From positions 32,560 through 96,559 of the forward strand of contig NZ_JACZCS010000021.1 of the NCBI RefSeq assembly GCF_014904745.1: a stretch of DNA of 64,000 nt, in the 5' to 3' direction. The DNA comes from Oricola nitratireducens. GTDB taxonomy: Bacteria; Pseudomonadota; Alphaproteobacteria; Rhizobiales; Rhizobiaceae. Each line of letters begins with the position of its first letter. Within the stretch, counting starts at the first letter, position 1. The notes beneath the pieces were generated by a model. The model ran no database searches and was not told the origin of the DNA. It saw only the letters and a program-made list of their open reading frames with translations. A program made the position numbers and the translations under genes. Below, one piece after another: positions 43,873-54,094 of the stretch.

Positions 43873-44787
43873 ATGCCATACCGGAGACAGGCCTCGCTCG
43901 TGAGGCGCCTCGCGGCGACGTCGATCGCCGTCGCGCTGATCGTCATGGCGATCAAGTTCGGCGCCTGGTGGCTGACCGGCTCGGTCGCGCTCTATTCGGA
44001 CGCGCTGGAATCGATCGTCAACGTGATCGCGGCCATCGCGGCCTTCGCGGCCATCTCCTATGCGCAGCGGCCGGCCGACACGGACCATCCGTTCGGCCAT
44101 TACAAGGCGGAATACATGTCGGCCGTCCTGGAGGGCGTGCTGATCGTGCTGGCGGCGCTGCTGATCCTGCGCGAGGCGGCGACGGCGCTGATGAGCGGCG
44201 AGGCGGCGATAGCCGAGCCGGGCGCCGGCCTCGGGCTCAATCTCCTGGCGGCGATCATCAACGGCGTCTTCGCGACGATCCTGATCCGCATCGGACGCGG
44301 CGCCAGATCGCCGGCGCTCGTCGCCGACGGCAAGCATATCATGGCGGACGTGGTGACCTCGGCAGGGGTGCTCGGCGGCCTCGTGCTGGCGCTCGCGACC
44401 GGCTGGCTGTGGCTCGATCCGGTGCTGGCGATCCTGGTCGCCATCAACATCGTGCGCGAGGGCTGGCACGTCATCTCGGAATCGCTGAACGGGCTGATGG
44501 ACCGGGCCGTCGACGGCGAGGAGGAGGAGCGGATCCGCGGCGCGATCCTCGCCAATGCCGGCGGGGCGATCGAGGTGCACGACATCCGCACGCGCTCGGC
44601 CGGGCCGCTCACCTTCATCGAGTTCCACCTCGTGGTCGACGGCGCGATGACGGTGGAACAGTCGCACGCAATCTGCGACCGGATCGAGGACGGATTGCGC
44701 GGCGAAATGCCGGGCGCGCGCGTCGTCATCCACGTCGAGCCCGACTACAAGGCCAAGGACGAGGCTCTCAAACTGGAACAGGGCTGA
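43873..44787 (+). CDS. Cation diffusion facilitator (CDF) transporter
   Basis: 304 residues from ATG 43873, with six predicted membrane helices and a C-terminal cytoplasmic domain. The helix-2 region reads ALYSDALESIVNVI and helix 5 has HxxxD (KHIMADVVTSAG). The family motif HPFGHYKAEYMSA lies between helices 2 and 3. The helix-2 metal-site pair normally His/Asp-x3-Asp is Glu-x3-Asn here, which may change metal preference. CDF proteins export divalent metals (Zn, Mn, Fe, Co) in exchange for protons. It follows trpE(G) by 37 bases on the same strand. Confidence 0.85.
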   Translation: MPYRRQASLVRRLAATSIAVALIVMAIKFGAWWLTGSVALYSDALESIVNVIAAIAAFAAISYAQRPADTDHPFGHYKAEYMSAVLEGVLIVLAALLILREAATALMSGEAAIAEPGAGLGLNLLAAIINGVFATILIRIGRGARSPALVADGKHIMADVVTSAGVLGGLVLALATGWLWLDPVLAILVAINIVREGWHVISESLNGLMDRAVDGEEEERIRGAILANAGGAIEVHDIRTRSAGPLTFIEFHLVVDGAMTVEQSHAICDRIEDGLRGEMPGARVVIHVEPDYKAKDEALKLEQG

Positions 44788-44814
44788 ATCTCGACAGGCC
44801 CGGCGCGTGACGGT

Positions 44815-45726
44815 CTAGGACGTGTCCGGTCTTCGCCGCGCCTGCATGGCGAGGTCGTGGCACTCGCGCAGCACCTCGTCGACGGGGTGGACCCGCCGCT
44901 TGCGCCGGCCGGGCGGGTGGCCGATCCTGAGCGGCGGCGCGAGATATCTGTTCGCGGCCTCGAGCTTTTGCGCCGCGGTGCCGTCCGGCGCCGACCACAG
45001 GGTCTCCAGGGCGCGTTCGCGCCGCGCGCTGCGGCGCGCGAAGCCGACCGCGTGGCCGGGCAGGTCGTCGAGCGCCCGCTGCAGCGCCAAAAGCCGCCGG
45101 CAGAGGCGCTTCGCGCCGATCTCGCCGCCGGCGGGCGGCTCCGGAAATGCGCGGCGCTCCGGCCCGCGCGCATGGAACGGATTGCCGGACAGCGAGCGGA
45201 TGACGGGCGCCGCCGCGTGGCCGCACCGTGAACCCATGCCGTAATCGACCGGCGGATCGAAGAGCGGGAAGGCCGGCTGGCGGGCGGGCGCGGCGGTATC
45301 GGTTTTCGGCGCCCATGGCGTCTCGCCGGGCCTCAGCAGCCGGCCCTGAAAGAAGATTCCGGTCCGCGGCTGCGGCCGGCGCTCTGCCGGCAGGGTGTAT
45401 TCTGCGACGACGTTCCTTTCCCCGGCCTTACGCTTTGCTTCGCCGGCTGCAACATTCCCGGCGCGGCGCGTCCTTTTCCTGTTCCGGGGGGCGCGGGTGC
45501 GCAGTTTGACGGCGATGTCGCGCGCGGCGGCCGCGACCAGGCGGCGGACGGCGGATTCGGCCGGGCGCAGCACCAGCAGGATCGCCCGCCAGATGTGGCG
45601 CGGCAGGGTCTCGGCCCCGCCCTCGTCCAGCCCGGCCTTGATGAACAGCACCGCGACCATGCGCGACAGCGCCGCGCGGTTGCGCGCAATTGCCTGCTCC
45701 AGCCTGTCCTTCGCGTAATCGGTCAT
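44815..45726 (-). CDS. Arg-rich conserved hypothetical protein
   Basis: 303 residues, very rich in Arg and Ala, with a helical N-terminus (MTDYAKDRLEQAIARNRAAL and a hydrophobic patch ILLVLRPAESAVRRLV). A Pro-rich middle is followed by a C-terminal helical part (CRRLLALQRALDDLPGHAVG, VHPVDEVLRECHDLAMQARR). I do not recognise a family. Genuine coding is supported by length, strong codon bias on this strand and position between two operons. It forms the left border of the defence insert. Confidence 0.6.
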   Translation of the reverse strand: MTDYAKDRLEQAIARNRAALSRMVAVLFIKAGLDEGGAETLPRHIWRAILLVLRPAESAVRRLVAAAARDIAVKLRTRAPRNRKRTRRAGNVAAGEAKRKAGERNVVAEYTLPAERRPQPRTGIFFQGRLLRPGETPWAPKTDTAAPARQPAFPLFDPPVDYGMGSRCGHAAAPVIRSLSGNPFHARGPERRAFPEPPAGGEIGAKRLCRRLLALQRALDDLPGHAVGFARRSARRERALETLWSAPDGTAAQKLEAANRYLAPPLRIGHPPGRRKRRVHPVDEVLRECHDLAMQARRRPDTS

Positions 45727-45990
45727 GCGGGACAGGATGGGGGAGGGGGAGGAAAGGTGGATAAAAAAAGCGGGTGCGGGGGTGACCGGCGGTCAACAAC
45801 CGAATGCTCTGAATATCGTATCTGTCCGTTGGCTGTTGTGACATTGAACAGCAACACGGCACTATCTATATTCACAAGATGTTGTGTCTATGTTGTTGTT
45901 GAGGCCACTAGAGATTGCGAAATTTGCACTTGGCGCTCGATGGGCAGGAGTGCTAAAAGTTCAGAACATAAATTGAACATCGAGAGAGCT

Positions 45991-47004
45991 ATGACACCGA
46001 ACGCTAGATTTACCGAGTTCATCAAGGATATCACCCCGAGCGAGACGACGGTCACGAACTGTAAGAACGCCCACACCTCGGTTCGCAAGGCATTGCTCAA
46101 TGACGACGAATTCAAGGACAAGGTGAAGCGGGTCTTTCTCGGAGGCTCGTATAAGCGCTACACGGCCATTCGGCCGCGAACGAAAAACGGCTCCACCGAG
46201 CGACCTGATGTGGATCTCTATGTGGTCATTGACGGTGCTCCCTGGAATTCTGACGCGGCTGAACTGATGGACGAGTTATATGCCGCACTGAACCGGGCTC
46301 GGAATGATCTCGGAATCACGTCGATCAATCGGAACCGGTGCTCGATAGCGCTGTCCATGAACAAGGCCGACCTCGACGTCTCGATTCTGCTCGAACGGCA
46401 GGCAGACAATCTTTACAGGATCGGCAACCGAAATACGGGGGAATGGTACAAGACGGACCCGGAAGAACACACGGACTGGTCAGCAGCGCAGAATGAACGT
46501 TGCTCGGGCCGCTTCAATCCGATGACCCGAATGGTGAAGTGGGCGCGTCGGCAGAACAAGACAGTGTCCCGTCATCCGAAGAGTTTTGCGCTCGAAACCC
46601 TCATCGCGCCACATATCAGCGAGACCGAAACACATTACGGTCAGCTCTTCCATGACTGGTGCCAGAGTTTTCTCGACGCATACTCCGATGAACGGACATT
46701 CGCAACGTGCCCAATCCTTGAGGACCCGGCCGTACCCGGAGGCGATATCCTTGCTGGAGTGACGAACGAAGAATTCTGTGCTTACTACGACAAGATCGAA
46801 AAGCACCGCGACGATGCCGCCAAAGCTCTGGCGGCGGATGATCAGGACAAGGCAACCGACTATTGGCGCCGGATCTTCGGGGACCGCTTCCCGAAGCCGA
46901 AACAGTCAGGCCAATCGACGAAAAGCGCCGCCACCGCGATGTCTCCCCTGAGCTTCACCGGCGCCAAGGCGGCGCCGACGGCGCGGCCCGCGAAATTCGC
47001 ATGA
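45991..47004 (+). CDS. CBASS cyclic oligonucleotide synthase (CD-NTase)
   Basis: 337 residues from ATG 45991 (GAGAG upstream). Polymerase-beta-like nucleotidyltransferase with GGS at 51-53 (FLGGSYKRYTAIRP), metal-binding D73 and D75 (PDVDLYVVID) and a third Asp at 127 or 129 (ADLDVSILL). The C-terminal helical domain is followed by a ~30-residue low-complexity tail ending PAKFA; in type II CBASS the last residue of the CD-NTase is joined to targets by Cap2. On phage infection the enzyme would make a cyclic di- or trinucleotide signal. The in-frame region upstream of 45991 shows no family similarity. Confidence 0.88.
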   Translation: MTPNARFTEFIKDITPSETTVTNCKNAHTSVRKALLNDDEFKDKVKRVFLGGSYKRYTAIRPRTKNGSTERPDVDLYVVIDGAPWNSDAAELMDELYAALNRARNDLGITSINRNRCSIALSMNKADLDVSILLERQADNLYRIGNRNTGEWYKTDPEEHTDWSAAQNERCSGRFNPMTRMVKWARRQNKTVSRHPKSFALETLIAPHISETETHYGQLFHDWCQSFLDAYSDERTFATCPILEDPAVPGGDILAGVTNEEFCAYYDKIEKHRDDAAKALAADDQDKATDYWRRIFGDRFPKPKQSGQSTKSAATAMSPLSFTGAKAAPTARPAKFA

Positions 47005-47008
47005 TCTT

Positions 47009-48736
47009 ATGTGGTGGCTGACCGATCAGACGCGGCTACGGGTTGAACGTGAAGCCGTTGAAGTGCTTGATGCCGAATGGTTTCAAAACCCGGTTTGGTC
47101 CGTAGACGACCAATTGAGGCTGACGCTTAGTTTCGATATCGTCATCGCGCGCGGACGCTATCCTCTCCTATTGACTTATCACAATACGTTTCCCGCATCG
47201 CCACCTAGCATTGTCCCTGCTGATGGTGAGACGCGACTTTCCGGTCACCAATACGGTGCCGGCGGTGATCTCTGCCTTGAAATCCGCAATGACAATTGGA
47301 CGCCGGATGTGACCGGCGCAATGATGGTCGAAAGCGCATGGCGCCTCCTGGAAACTGAGGCGCCGAGTGATGACGGCGTAGCAGTCCACGCGCCGTCCGC
47401 GCATGATTTCCCGGCAACTCTGTCTCTGCGATCCGACGTGACCCGTTTCTATGTAAGTCCGTTGGCGCGCCTCATATTTGCGGATGACGACATTGACGGT
47501 CTGCCGCTGGAAATCGGGATCGACTCATACAGTGGCCGGACTTTCGTAGCGCATATCCTCTCGATAGGCGGCAAAGGGGAGGGCGAAAAACAACGCCTCA
47601 CGCCCGAGGCACTTCGAAAAACCTGTGTCGTAAATGAGGGCGTCGTCTTCGTCACGGACACGCCGACGAGGACGCTGGAGAAGATCAAAACGTTGAACGC
47701 CCTGAGTGATCTGCTAGGTGATCGGCTCTCGCTGACAGAGGATGTTCGTTGGGCGGTTGTGCTCCGCGGATCGGAGGGCGGTCTTACGCTGCTCTACCAT
47801 TTCGCGAATGATGACGACCTCATGAGCTTCACAACAGTCCTCGCGCCATTCGATGGCGATCGGTCTGGCGTCCCGTCAACGGACATCAGGGAGAAGAAGG
47901 TCGGTATTGTCGGGCTCGGGTCGCTTGGCTCCAAAATCGCTGTTTCACTCGCGAGATCGGGTGTGCGCAAGTTCGAGCTTGTGGATGGCGATATTCTGCA
48001 CACTGGTAATCTGGAGCGCCATGACGGGGACTGGCGGGATGTAGGGCGTCACAAGGTCGAGCTAACGGCGCATCGGTTGCGGCTCATTCGTCGCGACGTC
48101 GAGATCGGCGTTTGGAAAAGTGCGATCGGCGCACAGGTCTCGTCGCAGGAAGCGGCGAATGTGAGTCAGGCGCTCGCCTCCTGCGATCTCATCGTCGACG
48201 CTACCGCTAACCCGGACGTGTTTAATCATTTGGCCGGCCTAAGTCTGCGCAACAATCGTTCACTGATATGGGGCGCTGTTTACGCCGGCGGCGTCGGCGG
48301 CGAAATGGCCAGAGCGCGGGTCGATAAGGATCCCTCGCCCTATGATATCCGTACGGTGATCAACCAGTATTACGAAACCAGCGACGAAACCCCGCCTATC
48401 GCAACGGGACGCGGTTATGACGGTTCTGTCGGCGAAGCCGCGCCGATGCAGGCGACCGATGCAGATGTATCAGTGTTCGCCGCCCATATTAGCGCGTTCG
48501 TGCTCGACACTCTGAGCGATATCGAGCCGTCGAATTATGACGCACATGTCTATCTCGTGGGGCTGAAGCGGGGGTGGTTGTTCAACGGACCGTTTGATGC
48601 ACAGCCCATCGTCGTCGATGCACCGGTCCGAAGTACCTTATCCACCGGTTCCGAAACCGCTGTAGAGTTGGACTTCATCAAATCCTTATTTCAGAGTGCG
48701 AGCGGTGAGACTGCGGATACCGAAAACAATGATTGA
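47009..48736 (+). CDS. E2-E1 fusion protein of type II CBASS (Cap2-like)
   Basis: 575 residues, 4 bases after the CD-NTase stop. The N-terminal E2-like domain has the likely catalytic C89 in GAGGDLCLEIRNDNW. The C-terminal ThiF/E1 adenylation domain begins KVGIVGLGSLGSKIA (from about residue 297) and contains ELVDGDILHTGNLERHDGDW and a DLIVDATANPDV strand. Cap2 primes CD-NTases by ubiquitin-like transfer. I count only three cysteines (89, 206, 392) and none in the last 180 residues, where an E1 thioester Cys would be expected, so the transfer route may differ from studied Cap2 proteins. Confidence 0.85.
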   Translation: MWWLTDQTRLRVEREAVEVLDAEWFQNPVWSVDDQLRLTLSFDIVIARGRYPLLLTYHNTFPASPPSIVPADGETRLSGHQYGAGGDLCLEIRNDNWTPDVTGAMMVESAWRLLETEAPSDDGVAVHAPSAHDFPATLSLRSDVTRFYVSPLARLIFADDDIDGLPLEIGIDSYSGRTFVAHILSIGGKGEGEKQRLTPEALRKTCVVNEGVVFVTDTPTRTLEKIKTLNALSDLLGDRLSLTEDVRWAVVLRGSEGGLTLLYHFANDDDLMSFTTVLAPFDGDRSGVPSTDIREKKVGIVGLGSLGSKIAVSLARSGVRKFELVDGDILHTGNLERHDGDWRDVGRHKVELTAHRLRLIRRDVEIGVWKSAIGAQVSSQEAANVSQALASCDLIVDATANPDVFNHLAGLSLRNNRSLIWGAVYAGGVGGEMARARVDKDPSPYDIRTVINQYYETSDETPPIATGRGYDGSVGEAAPMQATDADVSVFAAHISAFVLDTLSDIEPSNYDAHVYLVGLKRGWLFNGPFDAQPIVVDAPVRSTLSTGSETAVELDFIKSLFQSASGETADTENND

Positions 48737-49223
48737 GCGGTGGGCTTCCGATCTCAAGAAGGCGGGACACAAGGAAGTCGGCGGCGTACTATTTGGCGAG
48801 CAGATTGCGGAAGGGGATTTCCGCATCGTTGAGGCAACGCGCCAGCGCTTTTTCGGCGGGACGGCGACGACATTCAATCGTCGCGGCGGCGCCGCACGCA
48901 AGGAAATCCTAGCCTTGCACAAGAAGTTCGGCGGCAATCCCGAACGGTTCAACTATTTCGGTGAATGGCATTCCCACCCGAACGCACCGGCTTGGCCGAG
49001 CCGTCAGGACGAGACCACCATGTACAATCTGCTCGCCGATCAGGGAGAGGCGGTAAATTTCTTAGTGCTGATAATTGTGAAGCTTGACAGAGATGCGCGA
49101 TTCCATATCGGGGCAACAACCTATCTTGCTTCAGGACACAAGCTGAATTGCGAAATTGACGTTGAAGGCGCTGAGCGCGACGTCGCCGGTGCAGCGCTAA
49201 GCGACGAGGAGGACGAGAAATGA
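48696..49223 (+). CDS. JAB/JAMM metallopeptidase (Cap3-like)
   Basis: 175 residues from a GTG at 48696; ATG 48729 is an alternative but removes the first strand. The JAMM zinc site is complete: E27 (HKEVGGVLFGE), H92 and H94 (GEWHSHPNAP) and D105 (SRQDETT). Cap3 removes Cap2-made conjugates from the CD-NTase in type II CBASS. The start overlaps the Cap2-like gene by 41 bases and the stop overlaps the next ATG (ATGA), so all four genes are coupled. The acidic C-terminus (LSDEEDEK) is probably disordered. Confidence 0.88.
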   Translation: MRAVRLRIPKTMIERWASDLKKAGHKEVGGVLFGEQIAEGDFRIVEATRQRFFGGTATTFNRRGGAARKEILALHKKFGGNPERFNYFGEWHSHPNAPAWPSRQDETTMYNLLADQGEAVNFLVLIIVKLDRDARFHIGATTYLASGHKLNCEIDVEGAERDVAGAALSDEEDEK

Positions 49224-49945
49224 GTGATTGGTCGTTGAAGGATGTACTTTCGGGTTTACACGACGATATTCAAAATCGTCTCGAAACAATTCGTAAAACA
49301 ATGCCGCATCCAGTATCCAAGGGCGACGCGAGTGAACGTGTTTGGAATGAACTTTTCAATACTTACCTTCCTGCGCGTTACAAGTCGGACAAAGCGCATA
49401 TTGTAGATAGCGAAGGGACAATCAGTCAGCAGATCGATGTTGTAATCTATGACCGTCAATACTCACCCTTTATTTTTCACTATGAAGGCGAAGTCATAAT
49501 TCCCGCAGAAAGCGTCTATGCAGTTTTCGAGGCGAAGCAGTCGGCAAATTTGAAGCATGTCCAGTACGCTCAGGAGAAAGTCCGGAGCGTGCGCGCGCTA
49601 CATCGAACAAGCTTACCGATACCGCACGCAGGTGGAACCTATCCAGCAAAACCGTTAATTCCTATCTATGGCGGTCTCTTGACGTTCGACAGCGACTGGA
49701 ATCCGGCCCTCGGCGACAGCCTCCTTGAGGCTTTAAAACGGGATCAAGAAGACGGAAAAATCGACTTTGGCTGCATGGCCGGACACGGTTATTTTCATGC
49801 GGGTGATGATCCTGCGGAATATACTGTGCATGCTGGCGGCAAACCCGCTACCGCATTTTTGTTCAAGCTGATTTCCCAACTTCAGTTTAGCGGCACCGTT
49901 CCGATGATCGATATTCAGGCCTATGGCGAGTGGCTAGCGGAATAG
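49220..49945 (+). CDS. DUF6602-like PD-(D/E)XK-type protein, probable CBASS effector
   Basis: 241 residues. An N-terminal helix (DDIQNRLETIRK) is followed by a restriction-nuclease-like core: E44 (ERVWNELF), D73 (QQIDVVIYD) and E104-x-K106 (YAVFEAK). This order fits the PD-(D/E)XK metal-nuclease fold. The C-terminal half (KPLIPIYGGLLTF, TAFLFKLISQLQFSGTVPMI) is unknown, and no SAVED, CARF or NucC-like sensor is visible. It is translationally coupled to the JAB gene, so it should be the effector of this CBASS. Base composition is clearly more AT-rich than neighbouring core genes, which suggests transfer. Confidence 0.7.
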   Translation: MSDWSLKDVLSGLHDDIQNRLETIRKTMPHPVSKGDASERVWNELFNTYLPARYKSDKAHIVDSEGTISQQIDVVIYDRQYSPFIFHYEGEVIIPAESVYAVFEAKQSANLKHVQYAQEKVRSVRALHRTSLPIPHAGGTYPAKPLIPIYGGLLTFDSDWNPALGDSLLEALKRDQEDGKIDFGCMAGHGYFHAGDDPAEYTVHAGGKPATAFLFKLISQLQFSGTVPMIDIQAYGEWLAE

Positions 49946-50247
49946 CTCGTCGCCACACGAACGTCCGCTCTTGCTGTTGGCGCCCGGCACGGTCGCAGCT
50001 GCTGGGAAGGCTGCTCCTCGCCTGTTCCTACAATTCGTCGAGGCATATGGAGCGTCCGCTTCTGAGATATTCGGCCGCGATTGCAAATGTTCGAAATGGG
50101 GCTCATGCCGTCAACGAGACAACGCCCGAATGTCTGACTCGCGCCATAAGTGGGGTCTCCGATTTGTATGCGCGGATACGGACTTCAGCCCGGAACAAAT
50201 CCTTCCCCACTTGACCTCCGCTCCCCCCTGACTGTATCTCTCCTCCC
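49946..50247. other. Gene-free stretch between the defence operon and the leuA leader
   Basis: About 300 bases. Short frames on both strands have no recognisable content. No attachment repeat or tRNA is seen, so the right border of the defence insert is not marked. Confidence 0.4.
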
Positions 50248-50352
50248 ATGACCACGTCCCGCGCGCATATCCGCATCGCACCCGCCATCCCCGCGGGTCT
50301 GCTTTCGCGCGCGCTTCTGCTCGGCCTTATTGGCGGTTGCCGGGTCCTTTGA
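50248..50352 (+). CDS. Leu-rich leader peptide upstream of leuA (LeuL candidate)
   Basis: A 34-codon frame encoding MTTSRAHIRIAP..., ending PAGLLSRALLLGLIGGCRVL. Leucine, isoleucine and valine codons are concentrated in its second half, as in branched-chain amino acid leader peptides. It is followed by GC-rich inverted repeats (for example GGCCG...CGGCC around 50367-50390 and CCCC...GGGG around 50451-50467) within the 143 bases before leuA. I see no T-run terminator, so control could act on translation. The assignment is by composition and position only. Confidence 0.6.
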   Translation: MTTSRAHIRIAPAIPAGLLSRALLLGLIGGCRVL

Positions 50353-50432
50353 GGAGCGCCCGGCGGCCGGTTCGGTCTGTCGGCCAAAGCTCCTTGCCAA
50401 ACCTTTACATCGCAATTCGATAGACCGTATGA

Positions 50433-52199
<1,767 letters not shown>

Positions 52200-52294
52200 T
52201 CTAGGCAAATTCGTTGGCGTAGGCTCACATCATGAGATTGTGATCTCAAGAAGTTTACGCTACGGAATTCCGGTCGAAACAATGCAAAGGTTCT

Positions 52295-54094
52295 GTGGTC
52301 TTGGGGGACGCATCGGGTAGGAAGCGGATCGATCCCGCTGACATCAAGATTGCCCTGAACGATATCCTGCAGAGCGAAACATTCGCGCGATCCGAGCGGT
52401 CGCGCGAATTGCTGAAATATATCGTCGAACGCGACCTGGACGGAGAGGCGGATCGCCTGAAGGGATTCGCGATCGCGCTCGACGTGTTCGACCGCGAGGA
52501 CAATTTCGATCCCTCGACCGACGCCGTCGTGCGGGTGCAGGCCGGCCGCCTGCGCGATCTCCTCGACACCTATTACGCGGGCGAGGGGTCGGGGGTTGCC
52601 GTGCGCATCACCATCCCCAGGGGCACCTATGTTCCGGTCTATGACGCGGTGGTGCAGGCGCCGGCGCCGGATGCGGGCGCGGATGCCGGCGTGCCGGAAT
52701 TTCCGGCCGGATCGGGTGTCGGCGGCAGTGCCGGACCGCCCGGCAAACAGGCCGGTGCCGCGGAGCAGATGGCGCCATCCGCCGATCAAATACTTACCAA
52801 TCGCGACTTCGACCGCATGTTCTATGTGAATATGCGGCTGTTCTGGTCGGCGCTGACGGTCGTCGTCATCATGCTGACAGGCATCCTCGTCCTGCTGATC
52901 AACAATTCCGTGGCCGACAACCAGCTCAAGGTGGAGCAGCAGGCGCTTGCCGCGATGCTCAAGGCGCGCGGTTTCTCGGCGAGCGAAGCCCTGCCGTCCG
53001 TGGCGCTGTCTTCCGACGTCAAAGGAGGGATGCGGACCGCATTCGAGGACGCGATTCCGCGCTTCGGCAGCGTTGTCTACCGCAACGACGCGGCCGTGAC
53101 GCTCGATCATCCGCTGGCCGATTTCTTCATCCATGCGGTGCAGTCCGGGAAGAATTCCTTCAATATCCAGCTTTATCACCGCGCGAGCGGCATCCTGATC
53201 GGAACAGACCAGATTCCGGCCTATCTTTCCGGCAGGCGGCTCGATGACAACGTGGCCCGGATCATGAGCCGCTTTCTGCCCGTCGGGGGCTCGATCTACG
53301 CCTTCCTGGAATCGGATAACCGTCTCAATCCCCTGACCAGGTGCCTGGTTCTTGCCTCGGCCTATTTCAACGACCAGAACGCCGAACGGCATCACGCTGC
53401 CTATCGCTGCCATGAAAGCCTGATCGAAGCGGGGATAACGTCCGCGCTCTCCTACGCCGATCTGGCCTCGCTGACCGTCGAAACCGTCACGGACAAATAC
53501 GACTATCCGCTTGACGCCAAGCTCTCCGACGCCGTCGTGCGGGCGCGGCGCGCCGTCGAACTCGCGCCCAATTCGGCGCTGACGCACCGGGCGCTCGGCC
53601 GCGCACTGCTCGTTTCCGGCGAACGGAGGGCGGCACTGGACCAGATGCGTGAAGCCTTTTCGCTCAATCGCTACGATTTGGGCATCGCGGCTTCCTACGG
53701 CAACACGCTGGTGGCTGTTGGCGATTTCGAACCGGCGCTCGGCGTATTGGAACGGGCGGCCAAGGCAGCCCCGGTTCATCCGACATGGTGGGACTACGGC
53801 CTGTTTGTCGCCGCCTTCCAGACCGGCCGCAACGATCTGGTCGCGGTCAGTTCGCGCAATCTGGTTGGGCATGACCGGGCACACTACTGCGCGGCGCGCC
53901 TGATCGCGGCGTATCTCGAAGGCAACAAGGAGTTGCAGTTACGGATGCTGAGCGACATGCAGTCGCGCGACAACGTGTTTGTCAGGGATCCGCTGGCCTT
54001 CTACGAAAAGATCATGCCGAGAGCGGCGGCGCAAAAGCTTGTCTCCGCGTTGAGCGAGGCCGGCATGAAAGTCCCGTCCGTCCATGAAGGATAA
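52295..54094 (+). CDS. Membrane protein with N-terminal helical domain and C-terminal TPR repeats
   Basis: 599 residues from GTG 52295. The N-terminal domain (about 10-115; LNDILQSETFARSERSRELL, VFDREDNFDPSTDAVVRVQA, RITIPRGTYVPVY) is the domain often fused to TPR or TolB-like parts in rhizobial proteins. A Pro/Gly/Ala linker is followed by one membrane helix (about 184-206, LTVVVIMLTGILVLLINNSV). The C-terminal half contains TPR-like pairs (around 425-500, SALTHRALGRALLVSGERRA). A signalling or regulatory role is likely but the target is unknown. Its end overlaps the next gene by 11 bases. Confidence 0.7.
   Translation: MVLGDASGRKRIDPADIKIALNDILQSETFARSERSRELLKYIVERDLDGEADRLKGFAIALDVFDREDNFDPSTDAVVRVQAGRLRDLLDTYYAGEGSGVAVRITIPRGTYVPVYDAVVQAPAPDAGADAGVPEFPAGSGVGGSAGPPGKQAGAAEQMAPSADQILTNRDFDRMFYVNMRLFWSALTVVVIMLTGILVLLINNSVADNQLKVEQQALAAMLKARGFSASEALPSVALSSDVKGGMRTAFEDAIPRFGSVVYRNDAAVTLDHPLADFFIHAVQSGKNSFNIQLYHRASGILIGTDQIPAYLSGRRLDDNVARIMSRFLPVGGSIYAFLESDNRLNPLTRCLVLASAYFNDQNAERHHAAYRCHESLIEAGITSALSYADLASLTVETVTDKYDYPLDAKLSDAVVRARRAVELAPNSALTHRALGRALLVSGERRAALDQMREAFSLNRYDLGIAASYGNTLVAVGDFEPALGVLERAAKAAPVHPTWWDYGLFVAAFQTGRNDLVAVSSRNLVGHDRAHYCAARLIAAYLEGNKELQLRMLSDMQSRDNVFVRDPLAFYEKIMPRAAAQKLVSALSEAGMKVPSVHEG

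Noticed and set aside
41502..43955. Open frame of over 800 codons opposite trpE(G)
   Set aside because: Antisense shadow of the fused anthranilate synthase; no motifs, and the sense gene has a leader and attenuator.
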